A stretch of DNA of 64,000 bases from Aspidiotus rigidus (lineage: Eukaryota > Arthropoda > Insecta > Hemiptera > Diaspididae), in contig JAVHKY010000012.1 of NCBI GenBank assembly GCA_035079385.1, positions 843,501-907,500 of the forward strand. The letters run 5' to 3'. Of the stretch, positions 54,841 to 64,000 are shown piece after piece. Numbering within the stretch: the first letter of the stretch is position 1; each line of letters begins with the position of its first letter. Made by a program: the position numbers and the translations under genes. The notes under the pieces were generated by a model. That model had not been told where the DNA came from. It was given only the letters and a program-made list of their open reading frames with translations, and did not search any database.

Positions 54841-55693
54841 TGTTCCATGTCTTTTCTCTCGCCGGACCCCGATTTTGAAACTCGCGAGTACACCCCCCCC
54901 CCCCCGCCATGAGAAATCTCTACCCCGTGGGTGATTCAGAAATTCGCGAGTACACCCCGCGTAATAATAATAATAAATAATTAATTAATTAATAATTAAA
55001 TAATTAAATAATTATTTAATTAAATAATTAAATAAATAAATAATTGAATAATTAAATAAATAAATAAATAATTAAATAATTAATATAATTAATAATTAGA
55101 AAATCTCTACCCCGTGGGTGATTCAGAAATTCGCGAGTACACCCCGCGTAATAATAATAATTAATTAATTAATTAAATAATTGAATAATTAAATAAATAA
55201 ATGATTAAATAATTAATATAATTAATAATTAGAAAATCTCTACCTTGGGTGATTCAGAAATTCGCGAGTACACCCCGCGTAATAATAATAAATAATTAAT
55301 TAAATAATAATTAAATAATTAAATAATTAATATAATTAATAATTAGAAAATTTTCTAAGTCCCTCTTCCTATCATATATGGCTGGATAATCGAAATTTTT
55401 CCAAGTCCCCAATTGTCTCATATCATTCCCATACAACAGCGAGACAAGGGGCGAACGAGCGGAGCGAGTTCGCGCTACCTCATATTTCTCATAGAAGACT
55501 TGAATTTTTTCATACCATTCCAATACAACAGCGAGATCGCTCGTTCGCCCCACGAAAGTTGATACCTCAAAATATAGAACGCCCACAATTACCTCAAAAT
55601 ATTTCTCATACAAGACTTATACGACGCCGAGATAGGTAAAGGGGTAAACGAATAATATCTCACGAACACTTGACCTAGTACAAGAATTAATAA

Positions 55694-55744
<51 letters not shown>

Positions 55745-56072
55745 ATTATATTAAATAATTAAATAATTAAATAATTGAATAATTAAATAAATAATGGCTG
55801 GATAGTCGAAATTTTTCCAAGTCCCCTAGACTTGAATTGTCACATACCATTCCAATACAACAGCGAGACAGGGGGCGAACGAGCGGAGCGAGTTCGCGCT
55901 AGTTCGTATTTCTCATAGAAGACTTATACGACGCCAAGATAGGTAAAGGGGTAAACGAATAATATCTCACGTTGACCTAGTAGAAGCCTAGACTGAAATA
56001 TTTCAAGATGACTGATAAAATATAAAAGACATGGAACATGATTTTCATATTTTATTTGGCTATGCCAGAAAA
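54836..56072 (+). mobile_element. Helentron/DINE-like non-autonomous element, copy D
   Basis: Starts TTGACATGTTCCATGTCTTT in a T run and ends GGCTATGCCAGAAAA before another T run. It has the GC-rich blocks near 54950, 55140 and 55275 and a C run at 54892-54905. Its right third repeats the phrase group CTCGCTCGTTCGCCCC and CATTCCAATACAACAGCGAG. It interrupts ORF1 of the RTE element in its A-rich Lys codons. Confidence 0.82.
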
Positions 56073-56193
56073 TTTTTTTTTCTTCCTTCCTTCAATAGTT
56101 GAACTTTCTTGTCTCGATTGTTCATCCTTACCACGATAACCAGAAATAGAACACGCACAGAACATGCACTCTCAACGGCTTATCATACCGAAC
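56073..56193 (-). other. 5' end of the RTE element
   Basis: Short stretch between copy D and the right-hand target duplication. It has no coding sequence and is taken as the RTE 5' leader and ORF1 start. Confidence 0.55.
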
Positions 56194-56207
56194 TCAATGA
56201 TCCAATA

Positions 56208-56557
56208 CGTAAGTAAAACAGGCACAAAAAAAAAAAAGACTACTTTTTCCTTTAAAAAATTTTTTTTTTTGTGAAAAACATGTCTGTTAAAGTTTGGTAG
56301 CAAAATTTTTGCCGAATTAAAATTCAAAGTATCCAATACAGGAGTTAAATATTTTCACAAGAAAAACAAAAATATGTTTTTTTTTTCTTTTGTGAAAAAC
56401 ATCTTTGTCAAAGTTTGGTAGCAAAAATTTGTCAAATTAGGATTGAGTGATCCAACACTTACGTTTTCACAAGAAAAAAAAAAAAGAGAAACAAAAAAAT
56501 AGTTTTTCCTTTAAAGCACATGTTTTTTTTTATGAAGAACATGTCTGTTACCTAATT
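56208..56557. repeat. Tandem array, right part
   Basis: Continuation of the array at 50601-51219: AAAGTTTGGTAGCAAAATTT at about 56290, and GATCCAACA/GATCCAATACGTAAGT phrases. A further unit at about 56775-56870 lies beyond the next element. Confidence 0.7.
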
Positions 56558-56739
56558 AGAAGGTCGAATATGTCCGGCACTGCCGTCCAAAATTTGAAGA
56601 AAAAGATAAACAAATAAATGGTTTATTTATTTATTTACTTATTAAGAACCCGACGTTTCGATAGTACAACTATCATTATCAAGGGTTAAAACGTGACAAA
56701 TTTTGGACGGCAGTGCCGGACATATTCGACCTTCTAATT
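56558..56739. mobile_element. Element with 41-bp perfect inverted ends enclosing a hammerhead relic
   Basis: TTAGAAGGTCGAATATGTCC begins a 41-bp arm (56558-56598) repeated inversely and without mismatch at 56698-56738. The 100-base centre holds a TTTATTTATTTA tract and CCCGACGTTTCGATAG...CTATCATTATCAAGGG, which folds as a hammerhead-like structure on the minus strand. It lies in the tandem array. Confidence 0.7.
56647..56687 (-). ncRNA. Degenerate hammerhead, Penelope type
   Basis: Minus strand: stem I AACCC/GGGUU, core UUGAUAA (two changes from CUGAUGA), one U, stem II GAUAG/CUAUC with loop UUGUA, GAAA, then CGUC as minimal stem III with cleavage position. Same plan as in Penelope A. The core changes should abolish activity. 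Confidence 0.65.
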
Positions 56740-56879
56740 ATATAATCCGTCCGGACAAAGTAATTAATTCTTATGTCTGTTACCGTTTGGTAGCAAAATT
56801 TCTGCCAAATTTCAAATCAGTGAACCAAAACATGGCTAAAATAATAACATTTTTACCAAAAAAAATGAAAAGAACATAT

Positions 56880-57328
56880 CTTTTCCTTGAAATGTTGAAG
56901 TTGCATGATAAAACCGCTACAATATTCGAATTCTGCGACCCAAAAATCGGGTGTACTCGAAGTCCTGACGTTTTGGGCGCAAAAAATTATTTCTGGACCA
57001 GTGTGACCCATTTGTGTAGCTTTGCCTTCGTCTTTTCACATCATGTATGGACCATTCAGGATCAGAGTCTTGATTTCCCGAACCCGAGCGCTCCCTCTTC
57101 TCTCGCTGTATGTACATCGACTTCTGCAGGAAGGATTTGAACTGACCTCTGAAGGCCAAGAGGAACTTTGACAAATTTCGTGTTATGAATTATACGTATG
57201 ATTCTCTATGAAATTTCAAGGCTGAAAATTCCTAGAACAAGCAAAACTATCAATTATTATAAAATCGAGAAGTGCTTTAGTGGAAACCGTCGTCAACTTT
57301 ATCCATCGTTTTCTCTGTACCTCCGCAG
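56880..57328 (+). other. End of the long WDR7 intron
   Basis: No supported coding sequence. The exon e acceptor (TCTGTACCTCCGCAG) has a weak pyrimidine tract. Confidence 0.5.
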
Positions 57329-57538
57329 AATTATGCATGAGAAAACCGTCATCTGCAACCGAACTGCGTAGAAAGCAAACGACAGCCGTAGTACTGCTGG
57401 GTGTCATAGGCGCTGAATTCGGCCAAGAAGTAATATCCGCTCCCAACGCGACAAATACGCGAAATCCAGAAGGTCGACGGAAAAGTTCGGTCGTCGAGGG
57501 CTTCGGTGTGGGCAATAATGACTTAGCTCGTCTAACAA
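57329..57538 (+). CDS. WDR7: WDR7, exon e
   Basis: Reads ELRRKQTTAVVLLGVIGAEF, one of the most conserved blocks of WDR7, then the variable SAPNATNTRNPEGRRKSSVV and NNDLARLT. The donor is ACAA/GTGAGT. It completes a split Glu codon with exon d and leaves one base for exon f. A GTGAGT donor and the 74-bp following intron fit the other small introns. Confidence 0.95.
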
Positions 57539-57542
57539 GTGA

Positions 57543-57872
<330 letters not shown>

Positions 57873-57875
57873 TGA

Positions 57876-58037
<162 letters not shown>

Positions 58038-58071
58038 TGATGTCTCTAACAATGTTCTTCATTTTCGCTAG

Positions 58072-58224
58072 GTGGCTAGATATAATAGTATGCAACAGAA
58101 CCAGCAATCCGTCAGCGCGAATCTGGCCAACAGCGTTTTGCATCGTGCCAAACCGGAAATACTACGAGTCGTCGAAATGCTGATAACGAAATTGAATGCC
58201 GAGGTGATAGATCTGCTAGTTGAG
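58072..58224 (+). CDS. WDR7: WDR7, exon h
   Basis: 51 codons, phase 0 at both ends: VARYNSMQQNQQSVSANLAN, HRAKPEILRVVEMLITKLNA and EVIDLLVE. The conserved part is RAKxEILRVIExLI and VVDLLVEVMD, which crosses into the next exon. Confidence 0.96.
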
Positions 58225-58296
58225 GTACGATCGCGTGGATTGAAAAAAGTTTTTAAAACGACGAGAACGAATGATAATCGAGAACATGGTGTTTAG

Positions 58297-58485
58297 GTCA
58301 TGGACATAATCTTGCATTGCGTTGATCCGGGTCACTTGAAGTCGCGGGGCTTGGCCGAAGTGTTTCCGGCTATCTGCGTATTCAGCCAGGTTAGTCACTG
58401 CCCTACGACCAGACGTATCGCCGTCGGTTCGATTACCGGTACGATAGCGCTGTATGAACTGAGATCGTCGAAAACTCAGTGTCAG
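58297..58485 (+). CDS. WDR7: WDR7, exon i
   Basis: Starts VMDIILHCVDPGHLKSRGLA and goes through FPAICVFSQVSHCPTTRRIA to AVGSITGTIALYELRSSKTQ, the entry to the C-terminal WD repeats (family: HRIAVGARHGSVALYDIR). The acceptor is GGTGTTTAG and the donor CAG/GTTTGT. Phase 0. Confidence 0.96.
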
Positions 58486-59087
58486 GTTTGTAATCGTCAC
58501 TTGCGATACATTTTTTTCGATAGCAAGTTTTTTTTATGTTTGAGTTGACAGTCGAAGCACCCAAGGCCTCGAGCAAAAGTAAATTTGGGAGATTTTTTTT
58601 TCACATATGGGTTGAAATTTCTTCACTTTTCGTTGTTCCGGACAGGGCATTTCCAAGGCACTCCAGGCCTTGCAAATGGAAGAAACGTCACTGGTCGAAG
58701 GTTTTTGGAGGCGGTGGTCGATCTTTGTAGAAAAACGTTAATTAAGAGGAGCAAGGAAATTTCCATTTCGATAGTCGATTAGGATCGGGAATTGAATAGG
58801 TTCAATCATTTTGGAGGGTCTACATTTTACAAGAACTTTTTCTGTAGCTAATTTTCAATTTTTATTATGGCTATGGGGAGTCGACATTTTCTCAAGTCTG
58901 ATGACGTCATCATGTATGACTGTCAGGTACATTAAAGCCTTGGAAAATTTCGGTCTTCTCTACCTTCAGACCTGTGTCTTCAGCTTTCATTATACTAGGC
59001 CTACAGCATACTAGATTTTATGACCTTGTCGGGGGGCCTTGACCTACTTTTGAGCTATATCGACAGGAAGGGAACTAGGAATAAAAT
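58486..59087 (+). other. WDR7 intron, left of the mitochondrial insertion
   Basis: No exon seen. Contains dispersed-repeat phrases (ATGACGTCATCATG at about 58903, TTTTCTCAAGTC). Confidence 0.5.
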
Positions 59088-59276
59088 GATTCGATTATGA
59101 CGTCACACAGTGAATCACTGTGAGTGAAACTACTCATTATTTGGCCAGCGCACATATTCACTACCTACAAATAAATTTATTAATAAAATATAAAATAATT
59201 TAAATTAATTTTATCATTTTAGATGAAATTTTTTAATGATTTATAAAAAATTTTAATAAAAACAATTTTTAAAATA

Positions 59277-59292
59277 AAGGATTAGATACCCT
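59277..59292 (+). pseudogene. 12S rRNA core motif within the NUMT
   Basis: The GGATTAGATACCC core of small-subunit mitochondrial rRNA with AT-rich flanks. The surrounding rRNA is only partly alignable by eye. Confidence 0.75.
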
Positions 59293-59612
59293 AAAATTTT
59301 ATTTCAACATAATATGATTATTAATTTATTTATTTAAATTCTTTTTCTTAATTAAATTAATGTATATAGGTTTCAAAAATTTAATTTGTACCAAGAATTT
59401 AAAAATTTCATTTTATAAAATTTTTTTGATTGGAAATTAAATATATTTAATTATATTAATAAAAATAATGTTGATTATTTTAATTTCTTATAGGTTTTAA
59501 TTTTTTATATTATTGTCAATAAAAATTTTAATTTATTTATATGTAATAAACTAGTGGAATTACTATAACAGTAACTAATATAAATTTTAAATAAAATTTA
59601 CCAATAATTATA

Positions 59613-59700
59613 TGAACAATAGGATTTCTCTTGATATTTACAATTGATGGATTAACTGGTATTGTTTTATCTCATTCAACTATTGACATTATTAGTTTAT
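59613..59700 (+). pseudogene. COX1 fragment within the NUMT
   Basis: About 29 codons of cytochrome oxidase subunit I, including FTI.GLTGIVLS and STIDI. Just beyond STIDI the canonical HDTYYVVAHFHY is absent, which marks a break. Confidence 0.75.
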
Positions 59701-60213
59701 TGGATATTAATTATTTTTATAACTCATATAATTATAGGAACAATAATAACAATTATTATTATATTTATGATAAAATTGAATAATAGATTATAAATAAATA
59801 ATTTTAAATTTTTTTAATAAAAATATCAATATTTATATTTCATTATTGATTATTAAAAGTTCATTGTGAAGTTTCAATACAATTAAAATACTAATTATTT
59901 TGCTGATAAAAATTTTAATAAAATCTTTAAAATTAATTTATTAATAATATTAATTATTTTATTATATTAATCATTTTATTTATTAAATTAGAAATTTTTT
60001 CAATTAAAAATGTATAATTTATTCTTACAAAAAAGAACTAAAACTACGAAAAAAATTTATAAATACAAACATATTATTAAAATTTTATTTATTATCAATG
60101 TAATTAAAGAAAAATTTATACAAATTACTGATGATATAGCAAATTATTAATTTCAAATCTAATTTAATTTAATAAAATTGATGATTAATTTAATTACTAT
60201 AGGTATATTTTAA

Positions 60214-60777
60214 TATATGAGAGCCGATTTCCCAAAACTCGTCCGAGTCCACTTGAGCAAATTTTTCAGGAAAAATAAAAACTAACTCTATTTGTCACGG
60301 TGAGAGATGATAGCAATTTGTGAATGGTCTTAGTAGGAGTAGATGGTCATACATGAGTACAAAAATTGGCATCTACGTGCATTGGTTCATTAGTTTGTGA
60401 GGCTGCGCCAAAGATTACAAATTTTGGCTTTGACGAGTTTTGGAAAACCAATTTATGTTATTGATGTCCAAATAATATTGAGAAAAGGTGCTAAAACGCT
60501 GATCTAGTTAATTTTCTGTTGTTTCAAGTTTATTAAACGCGCTTCTTCTCTCTCTTCATCATGTCAAAGTGATAAGGCAGAAAAAATGAATGCACGAATT
60601 TTTTAATACAAGAACAAGAAAATAAAAGCATGGACTTATAACGCATAGATAGTGGTGCCAAAAAATTATTTCACATTTTTATCTAATGTAGTACTTGTAT
60701 ACGATGCTAAAAACGCTACTATCTTAATTTTGATTAAAATGGATTTAACGAGTTTTGGAAAACCGGCTCTCATATAT
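60214..60777. mobile_element. Miniature element with GAGAGCCG ends, inside the NUMT
   Basis: TATATGAGAGCCGATTTCCC at the left and the inverse of TATATGAGAGCCGGTTTTCC at the right form about 29-bp inverted ends (AAAACTCGT inside both). TA/TATA lies at both borders. A third, internal copy of the end motif (GACGAGTTTTGGAAAACC) is at about 60437. It has no coding sequence. The AT-rich host sequence continues on the far side to about 60840. Confidence 0.75.
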
Positions 60778-61060
60778 AAAATACTTAATAGGTATAATAT
60801 AATATGTAATAAATAAAAAATTAGAAGTAATAATTTAATTAACAGCGACCGAAAATCATAGTCGAGAATATGAAATTTCTTAGTTTCTAGGAGTCTGTGG
60901 TGTCCTCTGGGAGCTTTCTAGATTAATAATTTATAACTTATTCCTCATTTTGAATTATTTATTTAGTGATTTTTGCTCCCTTTGTCATTTTTGTGCGTTG
61001 GCCAAACGTGGTAATATAATATAATGATTTACCACTGTATGACGTCATATCGAATCGTTC

Positions 61061-62000
61061 TATATAGATTATACTTGGTTATTTAAACATATGCTCGGCT
61101 AGAAAGGAGGGAGGCGCTCCTTGTCAAATTTCTTATCAGTGGTCGAAATAAAAATTTAGACGTCGTACAAAGTCGATACATCCATATAATTATACATTCA
61201 ATGTACGACTAAGATCGATAAATTTTGAATAGAAGACATATCTATGATTAAATGTCGCCAGTTCCCTCCTTGAACTCGCGTCGTTTAATCCTATAGCCTC
61301 TCTTCTTTCCTTGAGCCATAGCTCCCCCTTTAGTCTGTAAGCAGACTCCAAATTCTATCAAGTATTAAATGTAGGTCAAGGTCGTTTAGATTCAGGTCAT
61401 CAAGCTGGTTAGGAAGGCCTCTCTCTTTCATATCGCTCGAGTTCCAAAGTTAACATTTTCCAATAGGGGACGGACGCGCACAGGCCTAAATCGATAGATT
61501 CAAAAGAGGGAGGAATATGAAACATTTACAAAATAGGATTTGAATTAATTTTCTACTTAGGGGCAGTTTACCAAATCGAGTAAAAACGGCGATTAGTCCA
61601 GCTTTTGGTTTTATCAAAATCAGCCACTAAACTTGAATTGATAGGTTTAAAACTGTGTTAATCATGCAATTAACCTCCAATTTGTTTTACTAGCCAATAT
61701 TGGTCGATAGGTTGATCAATCGGAGATCTTAAATTTTGATGAGACTTTTTTTGGTCGTTCTTTCTTTATCTAAGTTTTAGTTTTAAACAATCGGCGATTT
61801 TCCAGCTGATAAAACTAGCCCTTAAAAGATTCATAGAGGTGAGGAATTGCAGTCATACGTTCAAGGATGAGGTACATTTCAAACATGGAGTTCCTTAATT
61901 ATGAAGCCTATATGACTCAAGAAAATTCTGTCTTTGATTTCTCGCATATCTTACTACTTCCTAGCTAAAAATCTTATTCTTGTCGATTTTTTAATTACAG
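61061..62000 (+). other. WDR7 intron, right part
   Basis: No exon or element boundary recognised until the acceptor TTTTTAATTACAG of exon j. Confidence 0.5.
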
Positions 62001-62105
62001 TTAATAGCTGCCCACAATGCTGCTGTCACTGCTAATGCGTTTTCGCCGGATGGAAAATCTTTGGTTTCGTACAGCTGCGGAGAAAATAGGTTATGTTTTT
62101 GGCAG
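62001..62105 (+). CDS. WDR7: WDR7, exon j (last seen)
   Basis: 35 codons, phase 0: LIAAHNAAVTANAFSPDGKS, LVSYSCGENRLCFWQ. This is a C-terminal WD repeat (family: [20 protein letters not shown]...ISFWQ). The donor is CAG/GTACGT. The final one or two exons of the family are not found before the window edge. Confidence 0.95.
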
Positions 62106-62543
62106 GTACGTGAAATGAAATCAGCTACGAATATTTCATGGGCCATAATAAAGAATAGTGATTTTTGGTATCATTGTGGGGGACAAAGAGTCACTTCATG
62201 ATATTGGTACTACAAAAAACGATCTGAGAAGAGTAGCGGATTGGCTTTGTGGCGAAAAACAAATATCTCATGTTGTATGCGTCAAATTTCCTAATTTTTT
62301 CCCCACAATAAAGGGAAATACTGTTCCGAAAAACGTATTGAACTTCTCGCGTGTTGTAAACTTCTCGGCGCGTTCTAGCTCCCGAAATCAATTTTTTGCA
62401 AATATTTCGGAAAATTGGGTTCCGATCAATACAAGTTTTAGACAAAAAATAAGCGCTGTGAAATTTGTCATAGAATAAACCATTTTGACTGTACATACTA
62501 TAATTTCAATTAGTTTGACAGAAAGTTAATTTTTTGCAATACC
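62106..62543 (+). other. WDR7 intron after exon j
   Basis: Overlapping open frames on both strands (about 62158-62496) have no recognised domain and no splice support. Confidence 0.45.
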
Positions 62544-62730
62544 CAGGCGCGGATGCAGACGATCACTTTGGGAGGGGAAATAATCTAAAAAAAGTCTAAA
62601 GGACCTTTTTTTTTTTTTTTTACGTTATCTTCGATACTACAAATTTTTTGTTGTTGTTGTTGTTGATTTTTTTTTTTTTTGGGGGGGGGGGGGATTTTTC
62701 CCATTTTTCCCTCCCCGTGGATCCGCGCCT
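62544..62730. mobile_element. Small miniature element with GGCGCGGAT ends
   Basis: Ends CAGGCGCGGATGCAG and GGATCCGCGCCT are inverted. AATACC lies directly outside both (62538-62543, 62731-62736). The interior has T and G homopolymers (near 62608, 62669, 62681). Confidence 0.6.
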
Positions 62731-62739
62731 AATACCTTA

Positions 62740-63600
62740 AAGAATCATGCTCTAATAAAATGAAAATTGTTTGTCGTAAAATTATGTACAAAATAGATTG
62801 ACTGAAAATTCTTTCAAAGTTTGTCGAAAGTTCTGAGCTTTCGGAACGAAATCAATGGTTTCGAAATATCGTGGAAATCAAACTCCAACAAGAAAGGGTT
62901 CCAAACGAAAAATATTTCGTATGAAATTTATTACATTAATGGACAGTCTGAATTTTACTGTCAGTCTAGTTATGAGCGTGGAAAGCTTTCTAAAGTTGTG
63001 AGCTTTTGGACAAAATCGATTTATGGTAAAAATTTTGAAAAATTGAGTTCCAATAAAAAAAAATAGTTTCAATCTAAAAATTTTCTTTTTGAAATTTTCT
63101 GTGAAGTAGACAGCTTAAACTTCCTTCTAAACAAAGGCGAATCTAGAAGAACAAAATGGAGGTTGCCAAAAATTTCCCGCGTCAGCGCGAGATGCGTTTT
63201 TCCTACTTCTCTCTTTCTCTTCTCGTTTTCTCCTTTTTTTCAAGTTTCATTTTCCAAAGAAGGGGCTTATGGCCCCCACCCCCGTTCCTTGAATCTTCTA
63301 GCGGTTCTAAAGTTTGTCGGAAGAAAAATCAATTGTTTCCAAATAATTCGTAAACTCGAGCCTTGATAAGGAAAAGTTTCAAACAAAAAATATTTCTCAT
63401 GAAACTTATGACGTAGTACTTTATTTTAAAGCTAATGATTAGCGTAGAAAGCCTATTTCAAGTTGTAAGCTTTGACATCGAGAGGAAATATGTGAGAACC
63501 ATAAATACTTTTTCATAATTTCTTTTTTCTCATCGCTATTTTACAAGCTCTTATTGCTCCCGTACAAAATTTTGGAAAGTCTTATTTTATCTCTTTCCTT
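62740..63600. other. Dispersed-repeat sequence, no gene
   Basis: Two units (about 62780-63110 and 63300-63480) share AAAAATATTTC.TATGAAA and GTTTC(C/A)AA phrases. They resemble the AAGTTTCAAA repeat at 7000 and 13300. No coding sequence. Confidence 0.45.
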
Positions 63601-63609
63601 TACAGCTTT

Positions 63610-63999
63610 TTCTGACGTTTTTTTCATATTTTCTATTTGATCGATCAGTTTCTGATTCCTTTTCCAACTCTTCTCTCAACTTTTTAATGTAATTGCTCAT
63701 CCTTCTTTTCTAATCGTTGTAATTTCTTGTTGCTATTGATATTTAATTCCACCTACAACATCAAACTCTTTTGTTACATTCGTTTGAATCGGAGTTAACA
63801 TCTAATCAATTTGGGTTTTATGCTCGCAATTGGGAGAGATCCAGGTCCACATCTTTCCTTTTCTTTTCTTGAATAAAGTGTTGATAATATTGAGTTCTTG
63901 TTCTTGACAGAATTTAATCAACTTCCATCCTCTCTTATTTCCTTCTCCGTAATTATATTTCCCATTGTACTTTCTTCTCCTTCCCTCTTTTTTCCCACT
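63610..63999 (-). pseudogene. RTE-type LINE endonuclease fragment at the window edge
   Basis: Minus strand, from the edge, open without a Met: YNYGEGNKRGWKLIKFCQEQ, ELNIINTLFKKRKGKMWTWI and SPNCEHKTQID, then TAG where the family has Tyr (RNEIDY in the 53.5-kb copy). Further left, in another frame, MSNYIKKLREELEKESETD looks like the coiled linker. A different, more diverged RTE family than that at 51-56 kb. It continues beyond the window. Confidence 0.75.
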
Positions 64000-64000
64000 T

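Larger units (their letters stand above)
51206..56207 (-). mobile_element. RTE-type LINE, near full length, 14-bp target duplication
   Basis: TCAATGATCCAATA at 51206-51219 and 56194-56207 flanks the element (51220-56193) and is read as its target duplication. Orientation is minus: ORF1-like protein, endonuclease, reverse transcriptase, C-terminal tail, and a 3' tail ending in TTATTATTAT-type repeats, as RTE elements do. Excluding the Helentron-like copy D it is about 3.7 kb. Lesions: one stop in the endonuclease (about 53695), a shift near 53460 and a shift near 52178. Confidence 0.85.
59165..60213 (+). other. Nuclear mitochondrial insertion (NUMT): 12S rRNA and COX1 pieces
   Basis: Extremely AT-rich block. 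AAGGATTAGATACCCT at 59277-59292 is the invariant centre of insect mitochondrial 12S rRNA. With the invertebrate mitochondrial code, 59613-59700 reads WTMGFLLMFTIDGLTGIVLS then HSTIDI, a conserved COX1 segment, and then leaves that gene. The two genes are not neighbours in mitochondrial DNA, so the insertion is rearranged or composite. TGA is read as Trp. The rest is too AT-rich to assign by eye. Confidence 0.75.
59088..61060. repeat. Inverted repeat pair bracketing the mitochondrial insertion
   Basis: Left arm 59088-59155 and right arm 60991-61060 are diverged inverted copies. They share GATTCGAT, ATGACGTCA, ACAGTG, then ACTCATTATTTGG-like sequence and GGCCA(G/A)CGCAC. The enclosed 1.9 kb is the AT-rich mitochondrial insertion plus a miniature element. 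It could be an old two-ended transposon that received the insertion. Confidence 0.55.

Noticed and set aside
59165..60213. AT-rich block as just another expanded microsatellite of the Helentron-like type
   Set aside because: It lacks ATTT periodicity and contains the 12S core motif and a COX1 segment readable in the mitochondrial code.

Overview
The window is nuclear DNA from an insect, and a hemipteran or related paraneopteran is a reasonable but unproven guess. The grounds are a spliced chitin-binding cuticle protein with the 18-residue cuticle motif, a spliced WDR7 / Rabconnectin-3 beta gene with 72-84 bp introns, and an extremely AT-rich mitochondrial insertion. Only these two host genes are recognised. 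Most of the rest is transposable elements, many nested in one another.

Layout. 0-12.4 kb: a three-exon cuticle protein gene on the minus strand, with a TATA box and initiator near 12.4 kb. Its 10.7 kb first intron holds an RTE fragment, a Helentron-like element and a LINE with RNase H. 13.9-21.8 kb: Penelope-like element A (12-bp target duplications, inverted terminal pieces and a hammerhead ribozyme), then Penelope-like element B, which is split by a Helentron-like element and lies among LINE fragments. 21.8-24.3 kb: largely unique sequence. 24.3-27.8 kb: Penelope-like element C, a near-palindrome between 12-bp target duplications. 28.9-40.2 kb: arms of a foldback element made of tandem subrepeats, a third Helentron-like copy and a second LINE inserted in the foldback. 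42.5-46.5 kb: a cluster of hAT-type and TA-target miniature elements and a second foldback element.

47.2-62.1 kb: ten exons of WDR7 on the plus strand, coding about 633 residues of the C-terminal half with consistent splice phases. Its introns contain a 646-bp TRIM retrotransposon with identical LTRs, a near full-length RTE LINE (itself interrupted by a fourth Helentron-like copy) inserted in a tandem array, an inverted-repeat element with a decayed hammerhead, and a mitochondrial insertion (NUMT) lying between inverted repeats and carrying its own miniature element. The last 2 kb hold another miniature element and an RTE endonuclease fragment running off the edge.

The most notable items are the hammerhead-bearing Penelope elements, the large foldback element, the four microsatellite-cored Helentron-like insertions in T tracts, and a TRIM whose primer-binding position is complementary to its own LTR. 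No bacterial-type operon, CRISPR array, tRNA or nuclear rRNA gene was seen.
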